A stretch of 64,000 nt of DNA from JAJZNI01 sp035624785 (GTDB lineage Bacteria; Chloroflexota; Dormibacteria; Aeolococcales; Aeolococcaceae). The stretch spans positions 1 through 64,000 of the forward strand of contig DASPQV010000016.1 of assembly GCA_035624785.1 (NCBI GenBank), given 5' to 3'. A model generated the notes under the pieces. That model ran no database searches. It was not told where the DNA came from and saw only the letters and a list, made by a program, of their open reading frames with translations. Below, piece after piece: positions 17,167 to 25,204 of the stretch; the first letter of the stretch is position 1; every line of letters begins with the position of its first letter. The translations under genes and the position numbers were made by a program.

Positions 17167-17694
17167 ATGGGCGAGCTGATCGAGATGACCGTGGACAGCA
17201 TCAGGGTCCACATGCCCACCGGGCAGCACGTCGTGATCCTCAAGGAGAAAGAGGCCGAGCGCTACCTCCCCATCTGGATCGGGATCAACGAGGCCAACGC
17301 CATCGCCCTCAAGATCACCGGGATCACCCCGGAGCGCCCGATCACCCACGATCTCCTCACCAACATCCTCTCGGCCGTGGACTGCAGCGTCGAGAGGGTG
17401 GTGGTCACCTCGCTCTCCAACGAGGTCTTCTACGCCCGGATCATGGCCCGGGTCGATTCGAGAAAGCTCGAGATCGACTCCCGGCCGAGTGACGCCATCG
17501 CGGTCGCGGTGCGCGTCGGTGCCGGCATCTTCGTGGCCCCCGAGGTCCTGGACAAGGCGGGCGTCCTTCCCGAGCCCGACGCCGAGCACGAGGAGGTGCT
17601 CGACGAGGCGGCCGAGGAGCGGCTCGCCAAGGTCCGGGACTGGGTCAACGAGCTGAACCTCCCCGACCTGGGAGGCGGGGCCGGGAACTCGTAG
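17167..17694 (+). CDS. Bifunctional nuclease (DUF151/BFN) family protein
   Basis: This 175-residue protein belongs to the DUF151 family, whose plant members have been called bifunctional nucleases and whose Thermotoga member has a solved structure. Family signatures are LPIWIGINEANAIALKI, PERPITHDLLTNIL and the strand KLEIDSRPSDAIAVAVR. The C-terminal 40 residues are acidic and helical. It probably acts in the cytosol, but the physiological substrate is unsettled even in studied members. Its start is fixed by the promoter box six bases upstream. It stands divergently beside polA, and its stop is 12 bases from the stop of the convergent GH18-like gene. Confidence 0.87.
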   Translation: MGELIEMTVDSIRVHMPTGQHVVILKEKEAERYLPIWIGINEANAIALKITGITPERPITHDLLTNILSAVDCSVERVVVTSLSNEVFYARIMARVDSRKLEIDSRPSDAIAVAVRVGAGIFVAPEVLDKAGVLPEPDAEHEEVLDEAAEERLAKVRDWVNELNLPDLGGGAGNS

Positions 17695-17706
17695 CCCCGT
17701 GGTGGC

Positions 17707-19281
17707 TCACACCACCGACCAGAAGGCGGGGTCCTCGAACCCCGCTCGCCAGGCGGCGATGCCGGCCAGCCCGAGGCGCTGCACCGCCGCGACCTTGCGG
17801 AGCAGGCTGTCGGCGTCGTCGAACCAGAGCTGGGTGGGCACGCCCCCGGGCTCGCTGTCCAGGTCCGGGGTTGCGGCCGCGAAGTCGTAGTCGTAGGCGA
17901 GCCCCGGCTCGGTGAGGGCCTGGGCCACCGCCGAGGTGTAGTCGGCAGCGCTCACCTGGCCGGCCGACCAGCGCCGCGCGTACAGGGGGATGCCGAGCAC
18001 AGCCTTGGCCGGCGGCACGCCGTCGAGGGTGGCCGCCAGCTCCGCCGTCTGCCAGTCCAGGCCCGCCACCGGGCCCGGGGCGCCGGCGCTGGTGTGCTCG
18101 TCGTAGGCCATGACCACCAACTGGTCCGCGACCGCGGCCAGGGCCGGGTCATCGTAGGCGGCCGAAGCCGCGTTGACGCCGGAGGCGTCGTGGGGCACGA
18201 CATCGACCGAGAGCCGCGCCCCGGCGGCGTGAAGGGCACCGGCGAGCTGGGTGACGAAGCCGGTCAGGGCCGTCTCATCCGCCCCGGGCACCCCCTCGAA
18301 GTCGAGGTTGACGCCCGCGAGGTGGAGGCGCCTGACCTGGCCGACCACGGCCTCGACGAGAGAGGTCTCGGCCGGCGAGGAGTGCAGGAACTGGTCGGTG
18401 GCGGTCGGATCGGAGGCGTCGTTGGCGAGCAGCGGCCAGACCGGGCGGCCCGCCGCCGCCCCCGTGGCCAGGGTCACCGGATCCGGGGTTCCCTGCAGGT
18501 CGCCGCCGGCACCGACCTGCCATCCGGTGGGGCTGAGCACCGCCACCTGGGAGGCGTGGCTCCGGGTCGAGGTGTGGGAGGCGGCGCCGTCCACCGTCCA
18601 CAGGGTCAGGGCCAGGCCCGGCGGGGTGGCGGGGGCGGCCGGGACGGTGGCGCGGCGCAGCTGGCCGGGCTGGATGCCCGCCAGCGGCAGCGTGAGCGGG
18701 CCGTCGAGCACCGACCCCCGGGAGGCTGGCAGGCCAGCCGGGAGGATCAGCGCCGCGGGCGGTGAGCTCCAGGAGAGGCCGAGGTGGGTCGGATCGAACC
18801 ACTCGAGACGCGCCCCCGGCAGCGCGGCGGCGATCGCGGCCTGGTCGGCAGCGCGCTCGAAGACGACCTGGGTGACCAGGCCCCCGGCCGGGTCGAGCCA
18901 GGCGGCGGCGCTCACCTGGGTCCGGTCGACCACCTGGAAGCCGATCTGGTCGGGCTGCCGCCCCAGGACGTCGACGACCAGGGCGTGGGAGCTGCCGTAG
19001 GCCATCGGTGCGGTCTCGGCGGTGAGCCGGCCCGCGGCGGCGGCCAGCTTCAGAGGACGGCCGTCGAGGGTCGCGGTGACTTCCCCCGGGCCGATGCCGT
19101 CCCCCTGGATCCCCAGGTCCAGGGTGGGTGGCACATCGGCGGCCCCGTCACCCAGGGCGGTGCCACCGGCCGTGATGATCACCACCCCGGTGGGCGCGGC
19201 CGTCCCGGTCGGACCGAGGATGTTGCCGCAGGCCGTCACGCCGACCAGCAGCAGGGCGAGGCCTGCGCAGCGCCGGAGCAT
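17707..19281 (-). CDS. GH18-like (YaaH/chitinase-type) lipoprotein
   Basis: The 524-residue protein has a lipoprotein signal ending LLLVGVTAC, an immunoglobulin-like or otherwise beta-rich stretch to about residue 250, and a C-terminal TIM barrel of glycoside hydrolase family 18. GVNLDFEG is the active-site strand (the Glu matches the DxxDxDxE general acid, with the outer Asp residues reduced), followed by VVMAYDEH, GIPLYARRW and LAGIAAWRAGFED. Such proteins cleave chitin-like or peptidoglycan glycans, so a cell-wall role outside the membrane is likely. It follows the sigma/anti-sigma pair in the same direction with a 41-base gap. I took ATG 19281 rather than an upstream TTG. Confidence 0.82.
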   Translation of the reverse strand: MLRRCAGLALLLVGVTACGNILGPTGTAAPTGVVIITAGGTALGDGAADVPPTLDLGIQGDGIGPGEVTATLDGRPLKLAAAAGRLTAETAPMAYGSSHALVVDVLGRQPDQIGFQVVDRTQVSAAAWLDPAGGLVTQVVFERAADQAAIAAALPGARLEWFDPTHLGLSWSSPPAALILPAGLPASRGSVLDGPLTLPLAGIQPGQLRRATVPAAPATPPGLALTLWTVDGAASHTSTRSHASQVAVLSPTGWQVGAGGDLQGTPDPVTLATGAAAGRPVWPLLANDASDPTATDQFLHSSPAETSLVEAVVGQVRRLHLAGVNLDFEGVPGADETALTGFVTQLAGALHAAGARLSVDVVPHDASGVNAASAAYDDPALAAVADQLVVMAYDEHTSAGAPGPVAGLDWQTAELAATLDGVPPAKAVLGIPLYARRWSAGQVSAADYTSAVAQALTEPGLAYDYDFAAATPDLDSEPGGVPTQLWFDDADSLLRKVAAVQRLGLAGIAAWRAGFEDPAFWSVV

Positions 19282-19322
19282 CGACGGCCGATTCTGCGGC
19301 AAGCGGCGGGAGGCTGCGGCCC

Positions 19323-20228
19323 TCAGGTGACCTGGATGGAGAGAGTCACCTGCTGCGGTTGGCCCCCCGCCGCGGATGGAACCTGGACCACCACCTCGTA
19401 GGTGGAGCCGGCGACCGCGGTACCGGGGATGGTGGCCGCCAGCGTCGCGCCGCCGCCGATCGACAGCCCGGCCTGGGGGAGTGCCTCCAGCGCCGAGGTG
19501 GGCTCACCCGCGGGGCGCGACGGCGAGAACGCGGTGGCCGGGACCAGGAAGGTGCACGGCACCTCCACCTGCCCGGTCTGGTCGTCGACGATCCGCGCGT
19601 AGATGACGACCGTCTGACCCGGCGCGTAGGCGGCCGCCTGGGTGGCCACGACGACGGTGGTCGCGCCCCGGGTCTGGAGATCGGTGTTGCTGAAGCCGGC
19701 GGGCGGCCGCTCGGCAGAGGCCGCGGATGCCGGGATGGGCGCGGGGGCACACTGCGTGCCGGAGAACTCAGGGCCCGCCTCCGGCACCGAAGCCGCGGAG
19801 GGGGCCGCGCAGCCGGCGCAGGTGTGGGCCGAGCCGGCACTGGGCACGGCGCTCAGGCCAGCGCCGCCGGCGGCCACGGGCTCGGCCGGGCCGGCGGTCA
19901 GCCGACCGGGCAGGACCACCGCCAGCGCCACCGCCGCGGCGACCGCGGCCCCGGCCAGGCCGGCCGCCCAGGGATTGCGCAGCGAGCCGAGCCAGCCGAG
20001 GCGAGCCGCCCGCGCCCTGACCGGAGGGCCCGAGGGGAGCAGGACCGGTCGGGGCATCCGAGCCGCGGGGAGCTCCCTCACCGCGTCCACCATGGTGCTC
20101 ATCTCCGTGTAGGCGGCGGAGCAGGTGGGGCACCCCTCGAGATGCCGGTCGAAGCGGCGCCTCTCCGCCGCCGACAGCTCGCCGTCGCATGCCGCCGAGA
20201 GAAGGTCCTGCACGTGCGCCTGGCTCAT
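19323..20228 (-). CDS. Anti-sigma factor with zinc finger
   Basis: The 301-residue membrane protein has an N-terminal anti-sigma zinc finger with His29, Cys33 and Cys36 in FDRHLEGCPTC, preceded by ACDGELSAAERRR. One transmembrane helix lies at about 87-110. The outer part is Ala/Gly/Pro-rich with several Cys, then a beta-rich domain of about 110 residues that may sense the envelope. The ATG overlaps the sigma gene stop as ATGA, so the pair is co-translated. By family it should hold the sigma factor inactive until an outside signal arrives. The signal is unknown, though the neighbouring wall hydrolase hints at envelope stress. Confidence 0.85.
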   Translation of the reverse strand: MSQAHVQDLLSAACDGELSAAERRRFDRHLEGCPTCSAAYTEMSTMVDAVRELPAARMPRPVLLPSGPPVRARAARLGWLGSLRNPWAAGLAGAAVAAAVALAVVLPGRLTAGPAEPVAAGGAGLSAVPSAGSAHTCAGCAAPSAASVPEAGPEFSGTQCAPAPIPASAASAERPPAGFSNTDLQTRGATTVVVATQAAAYAPGQTVVIYARIVDDQTGQVEVPCTFLVPATAFSPSRPAGEPTSALEALPQAGLSIGGGATLAATIPGTAVAGSTYEVVVQVPSAAGGQPQQVTLSIQVT

Positions 20229-20800
20229 CGAGCTCCCTCCGCCTCCGGGAAGATGGCCGGGCAGCGGCGCAGCTGGGCGAGCAGGAGGGCCCGGGCCCGG
20301 GATATCCGGGACTTGACGGTGCCCAGGGGGACCCCCAGGGTCTCCGCCATCTCCTCATAGGAGAGTTGGTTCACGTCGCGGAGAACGACCGCGACTCGGA
20401 AATCGTGAGGCAGGGTCAGAAGGGCGTCGCGCACCGCGGCCGCCCGCTCCCGCTGGAGGATGGTGGCCTCCGGGCCCAGCCCCGGATCGGGAAGCTCGAT
20501 GACCCTTCCCTCCTCGTCGTCGAGAGCCTCAGCCGGCCGCCGGCTGTGCTGGCGGTGGACATCCCGGGCACAGTTCATGGTCACCCGGAATAGCCAGGGC
20601 CGCACGGTGGCGCCGCGCAGGCCCTCGACGTTGCGAAAAGCGCGTGTGAAGGCCTCCTGGACGACGTCGGCGGCGTCCGCGGGGTTCCCGGTGAGGCGGA
20701 GGGCCATGGTGTAGAGCCTGTCCTGGTATCTGATGACGAGCGTGGTGAAGGCGTCCCGGTCACCGCGTCGGCAGCGGTCGAGGAGCGCCTCGTCGTCCAT
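20225..20800 (-). CDS. ECF-type RNA polymerase sigma factor
   Basis: This 191-residue group IV sigma factor has region 2 (LVIRYQDRLYTMALRLTG, then DAADVVQEAFTRAFRN) and region 4 with a helix-turn-helix (LSYEEMAETLGVPLGTVKSR). I chose ATG 20800 because MDDEALLDRCRRGDRDAF is the classical opening; an upstream ATG would start the gene only 14 bases from the divergent acetyltransferase gene. Upstream, GGAAC-N16-CGTA matches the kind of promoter ECF factors recognise, suggesting autoregulation. It forms an operon with its anti-sigma factor. Confidence 0.95.
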   Translation of the reverse strand: MDDEALLDRCRRGDRDAFTTLVIRYQDRLYTMALRLTGNPADAADVVQEAFTRAFRNVEGLRGATVRPWLFRVTMNCARDVHRQHSRRPAEALDDEEGRVIELPDPGLGPEATILQRERAAAVRDALLTLPHDFRVAVVLRDVNQLSYEEMAETLGVPLGTVKSRISRARALLLAQLRRCPAIFPEAEGAR

Positions 20801-20811
20801 CCACCGAAAAA

Positions 20812-20836
20812 TACGCGGGCTGAGGCGCCAGGTTCC
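20812..20836 (-). promoter_or_regulatory. Probable ECF-dependent autoregulatory promoter
   Basis: On the minus strand GGAACC (20831-20836) stands upstream of CGTA (20812-20815) with 16 bases between GGAAC and CGTA. This is the classic ECF promoter layout (compare TGAAAC-N16-CGTA of B. subtilis SigW). The start codon lies 11 bases beyond CGTA, so the mRNA would be nearly leaderless. Confidence 0.6.
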
Positions 20837-20883
20837 CGCTGCGAGGAGGGCGAGCCCCTCACCGGCCATGCGAGAGTGGAGAC

Positions 20884-21456
20884 GTGAGGTTCTGGCCCCT
20901 GCCGCGCCGTCGAGCCGCCGGCGAGCCGGCCGGCTTGCCGATCTCCGCGCTGGAGATCCGCAGCCTCCGCCCGGACGAGACGGACGCCGTCGCCCGGGTG
21001 CTCCGGCATCGGGTGATCGTCGCCGACCGGCTGGCCCGCCAGCGGCGCGGCGAATGTCTCTACCAGATCGCCTGGGGGGTGGGGCGCCCGGTTGGCCAGG
21101 TGCTCGTCCACTGGCGCCGCCCGCCCGCCGTCGCGGTGGCCGAATCGCTGGACGCGCTGCCGTACCTGGAGGATCTGTACGTGCTCCCGGAGGTCCGCGA
21201 GCAGGGAGTGGCCAGCGCCCTGCTGGCCGCCACCGAGCGGGCCGCCGCCGAGCGCGGCCACCCCGGCCTGACCCTGGCGGTGAGCCTCGACAACGCGGTG
21301 GCCCGCCGCCTCTATGCGGACCGCGGCTACGTCGAGGCTGGCCTCCCTCCGCACCCCCAGGCCACCTCGGAGCATGGGGCGGACGCGGTCGTCCGCAACC
21401 TGGAGGAGATGGTCGTCGACCTGGTCCGCTGGCTGCCGCCGCGGCACTCAGGCTGA
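20884..21456 (+). CDS. GNAT-family N-acetyltransferase
   Basis: The 190-residue protein carries the GNAT core: strand beta4 and motif A in LEDLYVLPEVREQGVASALL, then helix alpha4 AATERAAAER and the C-terminal VSLDNAVARRLYADRGYVEA. These bind acetyl-CoA and shape the acceptor pocket. The acceptor cannot be told from sequence. It starts with GTG and runs divergently from the sigma gene. Its last nine bases overlap the tail of the convergent osmC-like gene, so no terminator separates them. Confidence 0.82.
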   Translation: MRFWPLPRRRAAGEPAGLPISALEIRSLRPDETDAVARVLRHRVIVADRLARQRRGECLYQIAWGVGRPVGQVLVHWRRPPAVAVAESLDALPYLEDLYVLPEVREQGVASALLAATERAAAERGHPGLTLAVSLDNAVARRLYADRGYVEAGLPPHPQATSEHGADAVVRNLEEMVVDLVRWLPPRHSG

Positions 21457-21954
21457 GGCGGCGGTCTCCGCCAGGGGCACGCAGCTCACCGGGAAGTTCA
21501 CCGAGCGGGCCACGAAACAGAGGTCGTGGGCCTCGCCGTGCAGCGCGGCGGCCTCGGCTGCCCGGCTGGGGTCCCCGAGGGTCACCCGCGGTCTCAGGGT
21601 GGCCTCGACGAACTCACCGGAACCGTCGGGGTGCTCGACCAGGGTGGCCTCGGGCATGTCCACGTAGCCGGTGACCACGATCCCCGCCCGGCTGCACAGA
21701 TGCAGGTACCAGAGCATGTGGCACTGCGAGAGCGCGGCGAGCGTCAGCTCCTCGGGGCTCCATCGCCCCGGATCCCCCCGGAACGAGGGGTCCGACGACC
21801 CCGCGATGGCAGGCTTGCCCTCGCCGCTCACCTCGTGGTCCCGGGAATAGCCGGCGTAGCTGCGGGTGCCGGATCCCAGGTTGCCCGTCCAGCTGACGGT
21901 GAGGTGATAGCGGTGCCGCCGGTCGGGCCTCGATGTCGCCGCGCCAGCCGTCAT
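21448..21954 (-). CDS. OsmC-like peroxiredoxin-fold protein
   Basis: The 168-residue protein has the OsmC/Ohr fold with both redox cysteines in typical surroundings: the first in LAALSQCHMLWYLHLC, the second in EAHDLCFVARSVNFPV. The N-terminal DHEVSGEGKPAIAGSSDP resembles the OsmC substrate loop. Members reduce organic hydroperoxides with thiols. The ATG overlaps the stop of the upstream IMPDH-like gene as ATGA, so the pair is translationally coupled. Cytosolic, probably an antioxidant. Confidence 0.88.
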   Translation of the reverse strand: MTAGAATSRPDRRHRYHLTVSWTGNLGSGTRSYAGYSRDHEVSGEGKPAIAGSSDPSFRGDPGRWSPEELTLAALSQCHMLWYLHLCSRAGIVVTGYVDMPEATLVEHPDGSGEFVEATLRPRVTLGDPSRAAEAAALHGEAHDLCFVARSVNFPVSCVPLAETAASA

Positions 21955-22982
21955 CGCAGGCGGACGAACTCCACGTTGGCCCGGTACTCCTCCAGGCTGC
22001 GAGCGTCCATGTACGACATCGAGCTGCGCAGTCCGGCCATGTACCGGTCGATCACCCCGGTCACGTGACCCTTGTAGGGGACCAGGGTCTCCGCGCCCTC
22101 GACGTACTCGGGGTCCTCGACGCCGGCCTGCTGCTGCACCGAGAAGGAGGCGGCACCGCGCATGATCTTGAACTTCTTGCCGTCGACCACGATCACCCTG
22201 CCGGGTGCCTCGCCGGTGCCGGCCAGCGCCGAGCCGAGCATGACCAGGTCGGCACCGACGGCGAGCAGCTTGCAGAGGTCGGCGGGCGAGCGCACCCCGC
22301 TGTCGCCGATGATCAGGGCGCGGCGCCGGACCCGAGCCACCTCCGCGACGGAGTATGGCGTCGGGGCGAAGACGCCGGTCTCGGTCTTGGTCTCGCAGAC
22401 CGAGCCGCCGGCGATGCCCACCCGGATGGCGTCGGCGCCCCGCTCCTCCAGCCAGGTGAAGGCCTCGGCGGAGGCAACGTTGCCGGCGATCAGGAGGACG
22501 TCGCCCGATTGCTCCCGGGCCCAGTTGAGCGCCGCCGCGACCTGCTGGTGGGCTCCGTTGGCGGTGTCCAGGCAGATCACCCGGCAGCCGGCCTCCACCA
22601 GTGCCTGGAACCGCTCCCGGTGGTCCCCGGTGGTCCCGACCGCGGCGCCCACCGAGGTGACGCCCAGGCCGAGGCTGGCCGCCCGGAAGTCGCTGACCTC
22701 GTCCTCGATGGTCTGGAAGCGATGGAGCACCCCGAGGGCGCCGGCGCCGGCCAGCGCCCGGCACATCTCCGTGCCGCACACGTCGGGCATCGGTGAGCCG
22801 AGGAGGGGGACCTCGAGGGAGATCGCACCCATGCGGACACCGGTGCGAGCGTCCGAGCGGTGCAGCAGGCTCGACGCCCGCCGCGGGATCAGGCTGATCT
22901 CGTCGTAGTCGAAGGCGGCCGGCGCCTCGGCCACCCGGGTCAGTGCCGAGCCGATGTCGCGATCAGGAAGGGGCAGAGCCAT
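21951..22982 (-). CDS. IMP dehydrogenase/GMP reductase family enzyme without CBS domains
   Basis: At 343 residues it lacks the CBS pair of ordinary IMP dehydrogenase and has GMP-reductase length. The TIM barrel opens with FDYDEISLIPRRAS, passes GALGVLHRFQTIEDE, and has the catalytic loop GGSVCETKTETGV. There the active Cys is kept, but the usual C-T-T-R that follows has become C-E-T-K. GLRSSMSYMDARSLEEY closes the phosphate site. GMP reduction or a variant purine reaction is possible; the family does not settle it. A CACAAT box lies seven bases before the ATG. It is coupled to osmC. Confidence 0.83.
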   Translation of the reverse strand: MALPLPDRDIGSALTRVAEAPAAFDYDEISLIPRRASSLLHRSDARTGVRMGAISLEVPLLGSPMPDVCGTEMCRALAGAGALGVLHRFQTIEDEVSDFRAASLGLGVTSVGAAVGTTGDHRERFQALVEAGCRVICLDTANGAHQQVAAALNWAREQSGDVLLIAGNVASAEAFTWLEERGADAIRVGIAGGSVCETKTETGVFAPTPYSVAEVARVRRRALIIGDSGVRSPADLCKLLAVGADLVMLGSALAGTGEAPGRVIVVDGKKFKIMRGAASFSVQQQAGVEDPEYVEGAETLVPYKGHVTGVIDRYMAGLRSSMSYMDARSLEEYRANVEFVRLR

Positions 22983-23071
22983 CGCTCTGATTGTGCCAGG
23001 CGAGGGCCGGGCGGGCTGTCCCAGGCGGGGATGCCCCGGCGGCGGGCAGACTGCGGCGGCGCCGCTGTGGT

Positions 23072-23479
23072 TCAGCCACGCCGGAAGATCGTCTCCGGGA
23101 CGATCCGGACGATGATCCGCTCCATGCCCGGCTGACGCCACGGATAGCGGTCCTTGCCCAGGTACTTCCTGGCGAGCGCGTCGATGTGCGCCTCGGCGCC
23201 CTCTTCGATGAGCTCGGCGCGGCCGCGCACGACGACGGTGCGGTAGTCGTCCCCCTTGTCGGTGATGGAGACGGCCACCCGGGGGTCGCGGACCAGGTTG
23301 CGAAGCTTGACCCGCCCCTTGGCCGTGTTGACCAGAATCGCTTCGCCGTCGGTGTCGACCCAGACGGGGGTCACCTGGGGCGAGCCGTCGGGCATCACCG
23401 TTGCCAGGTGGGCCAGGTTCTTCTCCCGAAGGAGGGCCAGCTCATCGTCGGTGAGCTTGGCCGGCATCTTCTCCGCCAT
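23072..23479 (-). CDS. PPOX-class flavin/F420-dependent oxidoreductase
   Basis: This 135-residue split-barrel protein resembles the pyridoxamine-5'-phosphate-oxidase-like enzymes common in high-GC Gram-positive bacteria. Family features are HLATVMPDGSPQVTPVWVD, KLRNLVRDPRVAVSI and YRTVVVRGRAELI. Members bind FMN, F420 or haem and reduce diverse substrates, so the cofactor is not certain. I preferred the ATG at 23479 over a GTG three codons upstream because GGAG lies eight bases before it. Confidence 0.82.
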   Translation of the reverse strand: MAEKMPAKLTDDELALLREKNLAHLATVMPDGSPQVTPVWVDTDGEAILVNTAKGRVKLRNLVRDPRVAVSITDKGDDYRTVVVRGRAELIEEGAEAHIDALARKYLGKDRYPWRQPGMERIIVRIVPETIFRRG

Positions 23480-23597
23480 GGTGGTCACTCCAATCCTTGC
23501 TCGGGTCGCTCGAGCCGGTATATCGGATCGGGCCGCATCCGCGCGTGGAGGGCACCGATGGCTCGCCGCCCCGGCGGCATGCCAAGCTATGCCCCGC

Positions 23598-23680
23598 GCC
23601 GGGGTGGCGGAATGGTAGACGCAGCGGTCTCAAAAACCGCCGGGGGCAACCCCGTGGGGGTTCGACTCCCCCCTCCGGCA
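23598..23680 (+). tRNA. tRNA-Leu(CAA)
   Basis: An 83-base type II tRNA with a long variable arm. The acceptor GCCGGGG pairs with CTCCGGC (one G-T pair), the anticodon stem GCGGT/ACCGC encloses CTCAAAA (anticodon CAA), and the variable arm folds as CGGGGGC...CCCCG. The T arm contains GGTTCGACTC. The 3' CCA is not encoded, unlike in the tRNA-Thr gene. Confidence 0.95.
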
Positions 23681-23911
23681 GGGTCCTTCGGGAGCCGCTC
23701 ACCCGCCCCAAGTTGATTCGATCGCTGCGCACCCCCCAGCGGTCGGGAGCTTCCTCTCGTCCCGCGCGCTCCATCTCGCCTGACTCGGTGCGCGCTCGGT
23801 AGGATGGCGGTCAGGACGGTGATGGTGGGCAGAGCGGGTGTCCGCCGCCCACCGCGGCACGGGTCGGCTGATCGGTGCCAGCGGCCTCGACGCGGAGAGG
23901 AGAGCCCAGGG

Positions 23912-25204
23912 GTGGACCAGTCGGACGAACTGTGGACCGCACACGAGGCGGATGCGGATCGATCGGTGGTTACCAGAGATCCCGGGGAGGTTTCGACGGC
24001 CGGCCGGACGCTGCGTGCCAGCACCGCCGGATCCGCCACCGCCGAGCGTCAGGTGGCAACAGTGCCGGTGCCCTCGCCCGCGATCCCCGGCGCGTTCGGC
24101 GCCATCTGGGCTCCACGGCCGCCCAGGGCTGGGCGCCGCCTTCGCACCGCAGTCAGCCTGGTGCTCGCCATCACCCTGCTGGCCGGCCTGGGCATCGTCA
24201 TCAAGGCCGCCTTCCTGAGCGACCCGGGAAGCTATCCCGCGGTCGTCCAGCCCGCCCACGAGCTCGTCCTCGACTTCCAGAACTCCGGGGTGATCACCTC
24301 GATAGATGTCCAGCCGGGCCAGCGAGTGACCCAGGGCCAGGTGATCGCCACCCAGGACATCCAGCTGGACCTGCTCCGGCTCTCCTACGACCAGGATGTT
24401 CTGGCCGCCGACCAGCAGAGTCTCGCCGCGCTCCAGTCAAGTGGCGCCGCCCAGACTCAGGCCTCACAACAGGCGAGCCAGACCGCCGCTCGCCAGCGAG
24501 GCCTGAACATCCAGCTCGCCCAGGAGCAGCTGTCCGCCGCGGAGAACGAGCTGGCCGCAGCGACCACGCCACAGCAGCAGGTGCAGGCGCAGGCCGCGAT
24601 CACCGAGGCGCAGACGAAGCTCGCCCTCGCCGAGAACGCGCAGACCAGCGCCCTGTCGACCTCCGACGCGTCGGCGGTGTCGGGGGCCCAGGCGGCGGTC
24701 GCCCGTGACCTGGCGCAGGTCGCGGCCGACCAGCTCCTCATCCAGCAGGGGGCGATCACCGCGCCCACCGCGGGAGTGGTGGCCTGGGTCGGCGGGGCCG
24801 TGGGGGACATCGCGGGGCCCGACGGCGTGGTCAGCCCGGAGTCGAGTGGCACCTCCGTCCCGGTCGCCCCCGGCTTCTCCCTGTTCCCTCCCGCCGCGCA
24901 GGCTCCCGCGGTCAGGAGCTCGAGCACCTTCCCGCCGCTGGTCACCCTGTACGACGAATCGAGCTGGGACGTGGTCGCCGAGGTCCCGCAGTCCGACATC
25001 GGAGCGATGCACGCCGGCCAGCGGGCGACGGTGAACCTCGGCGGCAGGGGGAGCCTTCAGGCGACGGTGACCGACGTCGGGCTCAGCCCGGTGGTGCAGG
25101 ACGGGGCCGTCTCCTACGACGTCTTGCTGGTCCTCGACGGCCGCGCGGCGAACGTGATCCCGGGCATGGCTGCCAACGTCTCGATTCAGCCCGCCAAGAG
25201 TTAG
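23912..25204 (+). CDS. HlyD-type membrane-fusion protein
   Basis: The 430-residue protein has a cytoplasmic N-terminus, one transmembrane helix at about 78-101, a biotinyl-lipoyl-like half (SGVITSIDVQPGQRVTQGQVIA), a Gln/Ala-rich coiled-coil hairpin (about 160-275), and the returning half (LIQQGAITAPTAGVVAWVGG) followed by a beta-barrel. Such proteins bridge a membrane transporter or synthase to the outside. I chose GTG 23912 because AGGAG lies nine bases upstream and the codons before it are Arg-rich. The next same-strand gene is a processive-type glycosyltransferase, so Alg44-like service to a polysaccharide synthase is a reasonable inference. Its stop overlaps the convergent gene's stop. 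Confidence 0.82.
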   Translation: MDQSDELWTAHEADADRSVVTRDPGEVSTAGRTLRASTAGSATAERQVATVPVPSPAIPGAFGAIWAPRPPRAGRRLRTAVSLVLAITLLAGLGIVIKAAFLSDPGSYPAVVQPAHELVLDFQNSGVITSIDVQPGQRVTQGQVIATQDIQLDLLRLSYDQDVLAADQQSLAALQSSGAAQTQASQQASQTAARQRGLNIQLAQEQLSAAENELAAATTPQQQVQAQAAITEAQTKLALAENAQTSALSTSDASAVSGAQAAVARDLAQVAADQLLIQQGAITAPTAGVVAWVGGAVGDIAGPDGVVSPESSGTSVPVAPGFSLFPPAAQAPAVRSSSTFPPLVTLYDESSWDVVAEVPQSDIGAMHAGQRATVNLGGRGSLQATVTDVGLSPVVQDGAVSYDVLLVLDGRAANVIPGMAANVSIQPAKS

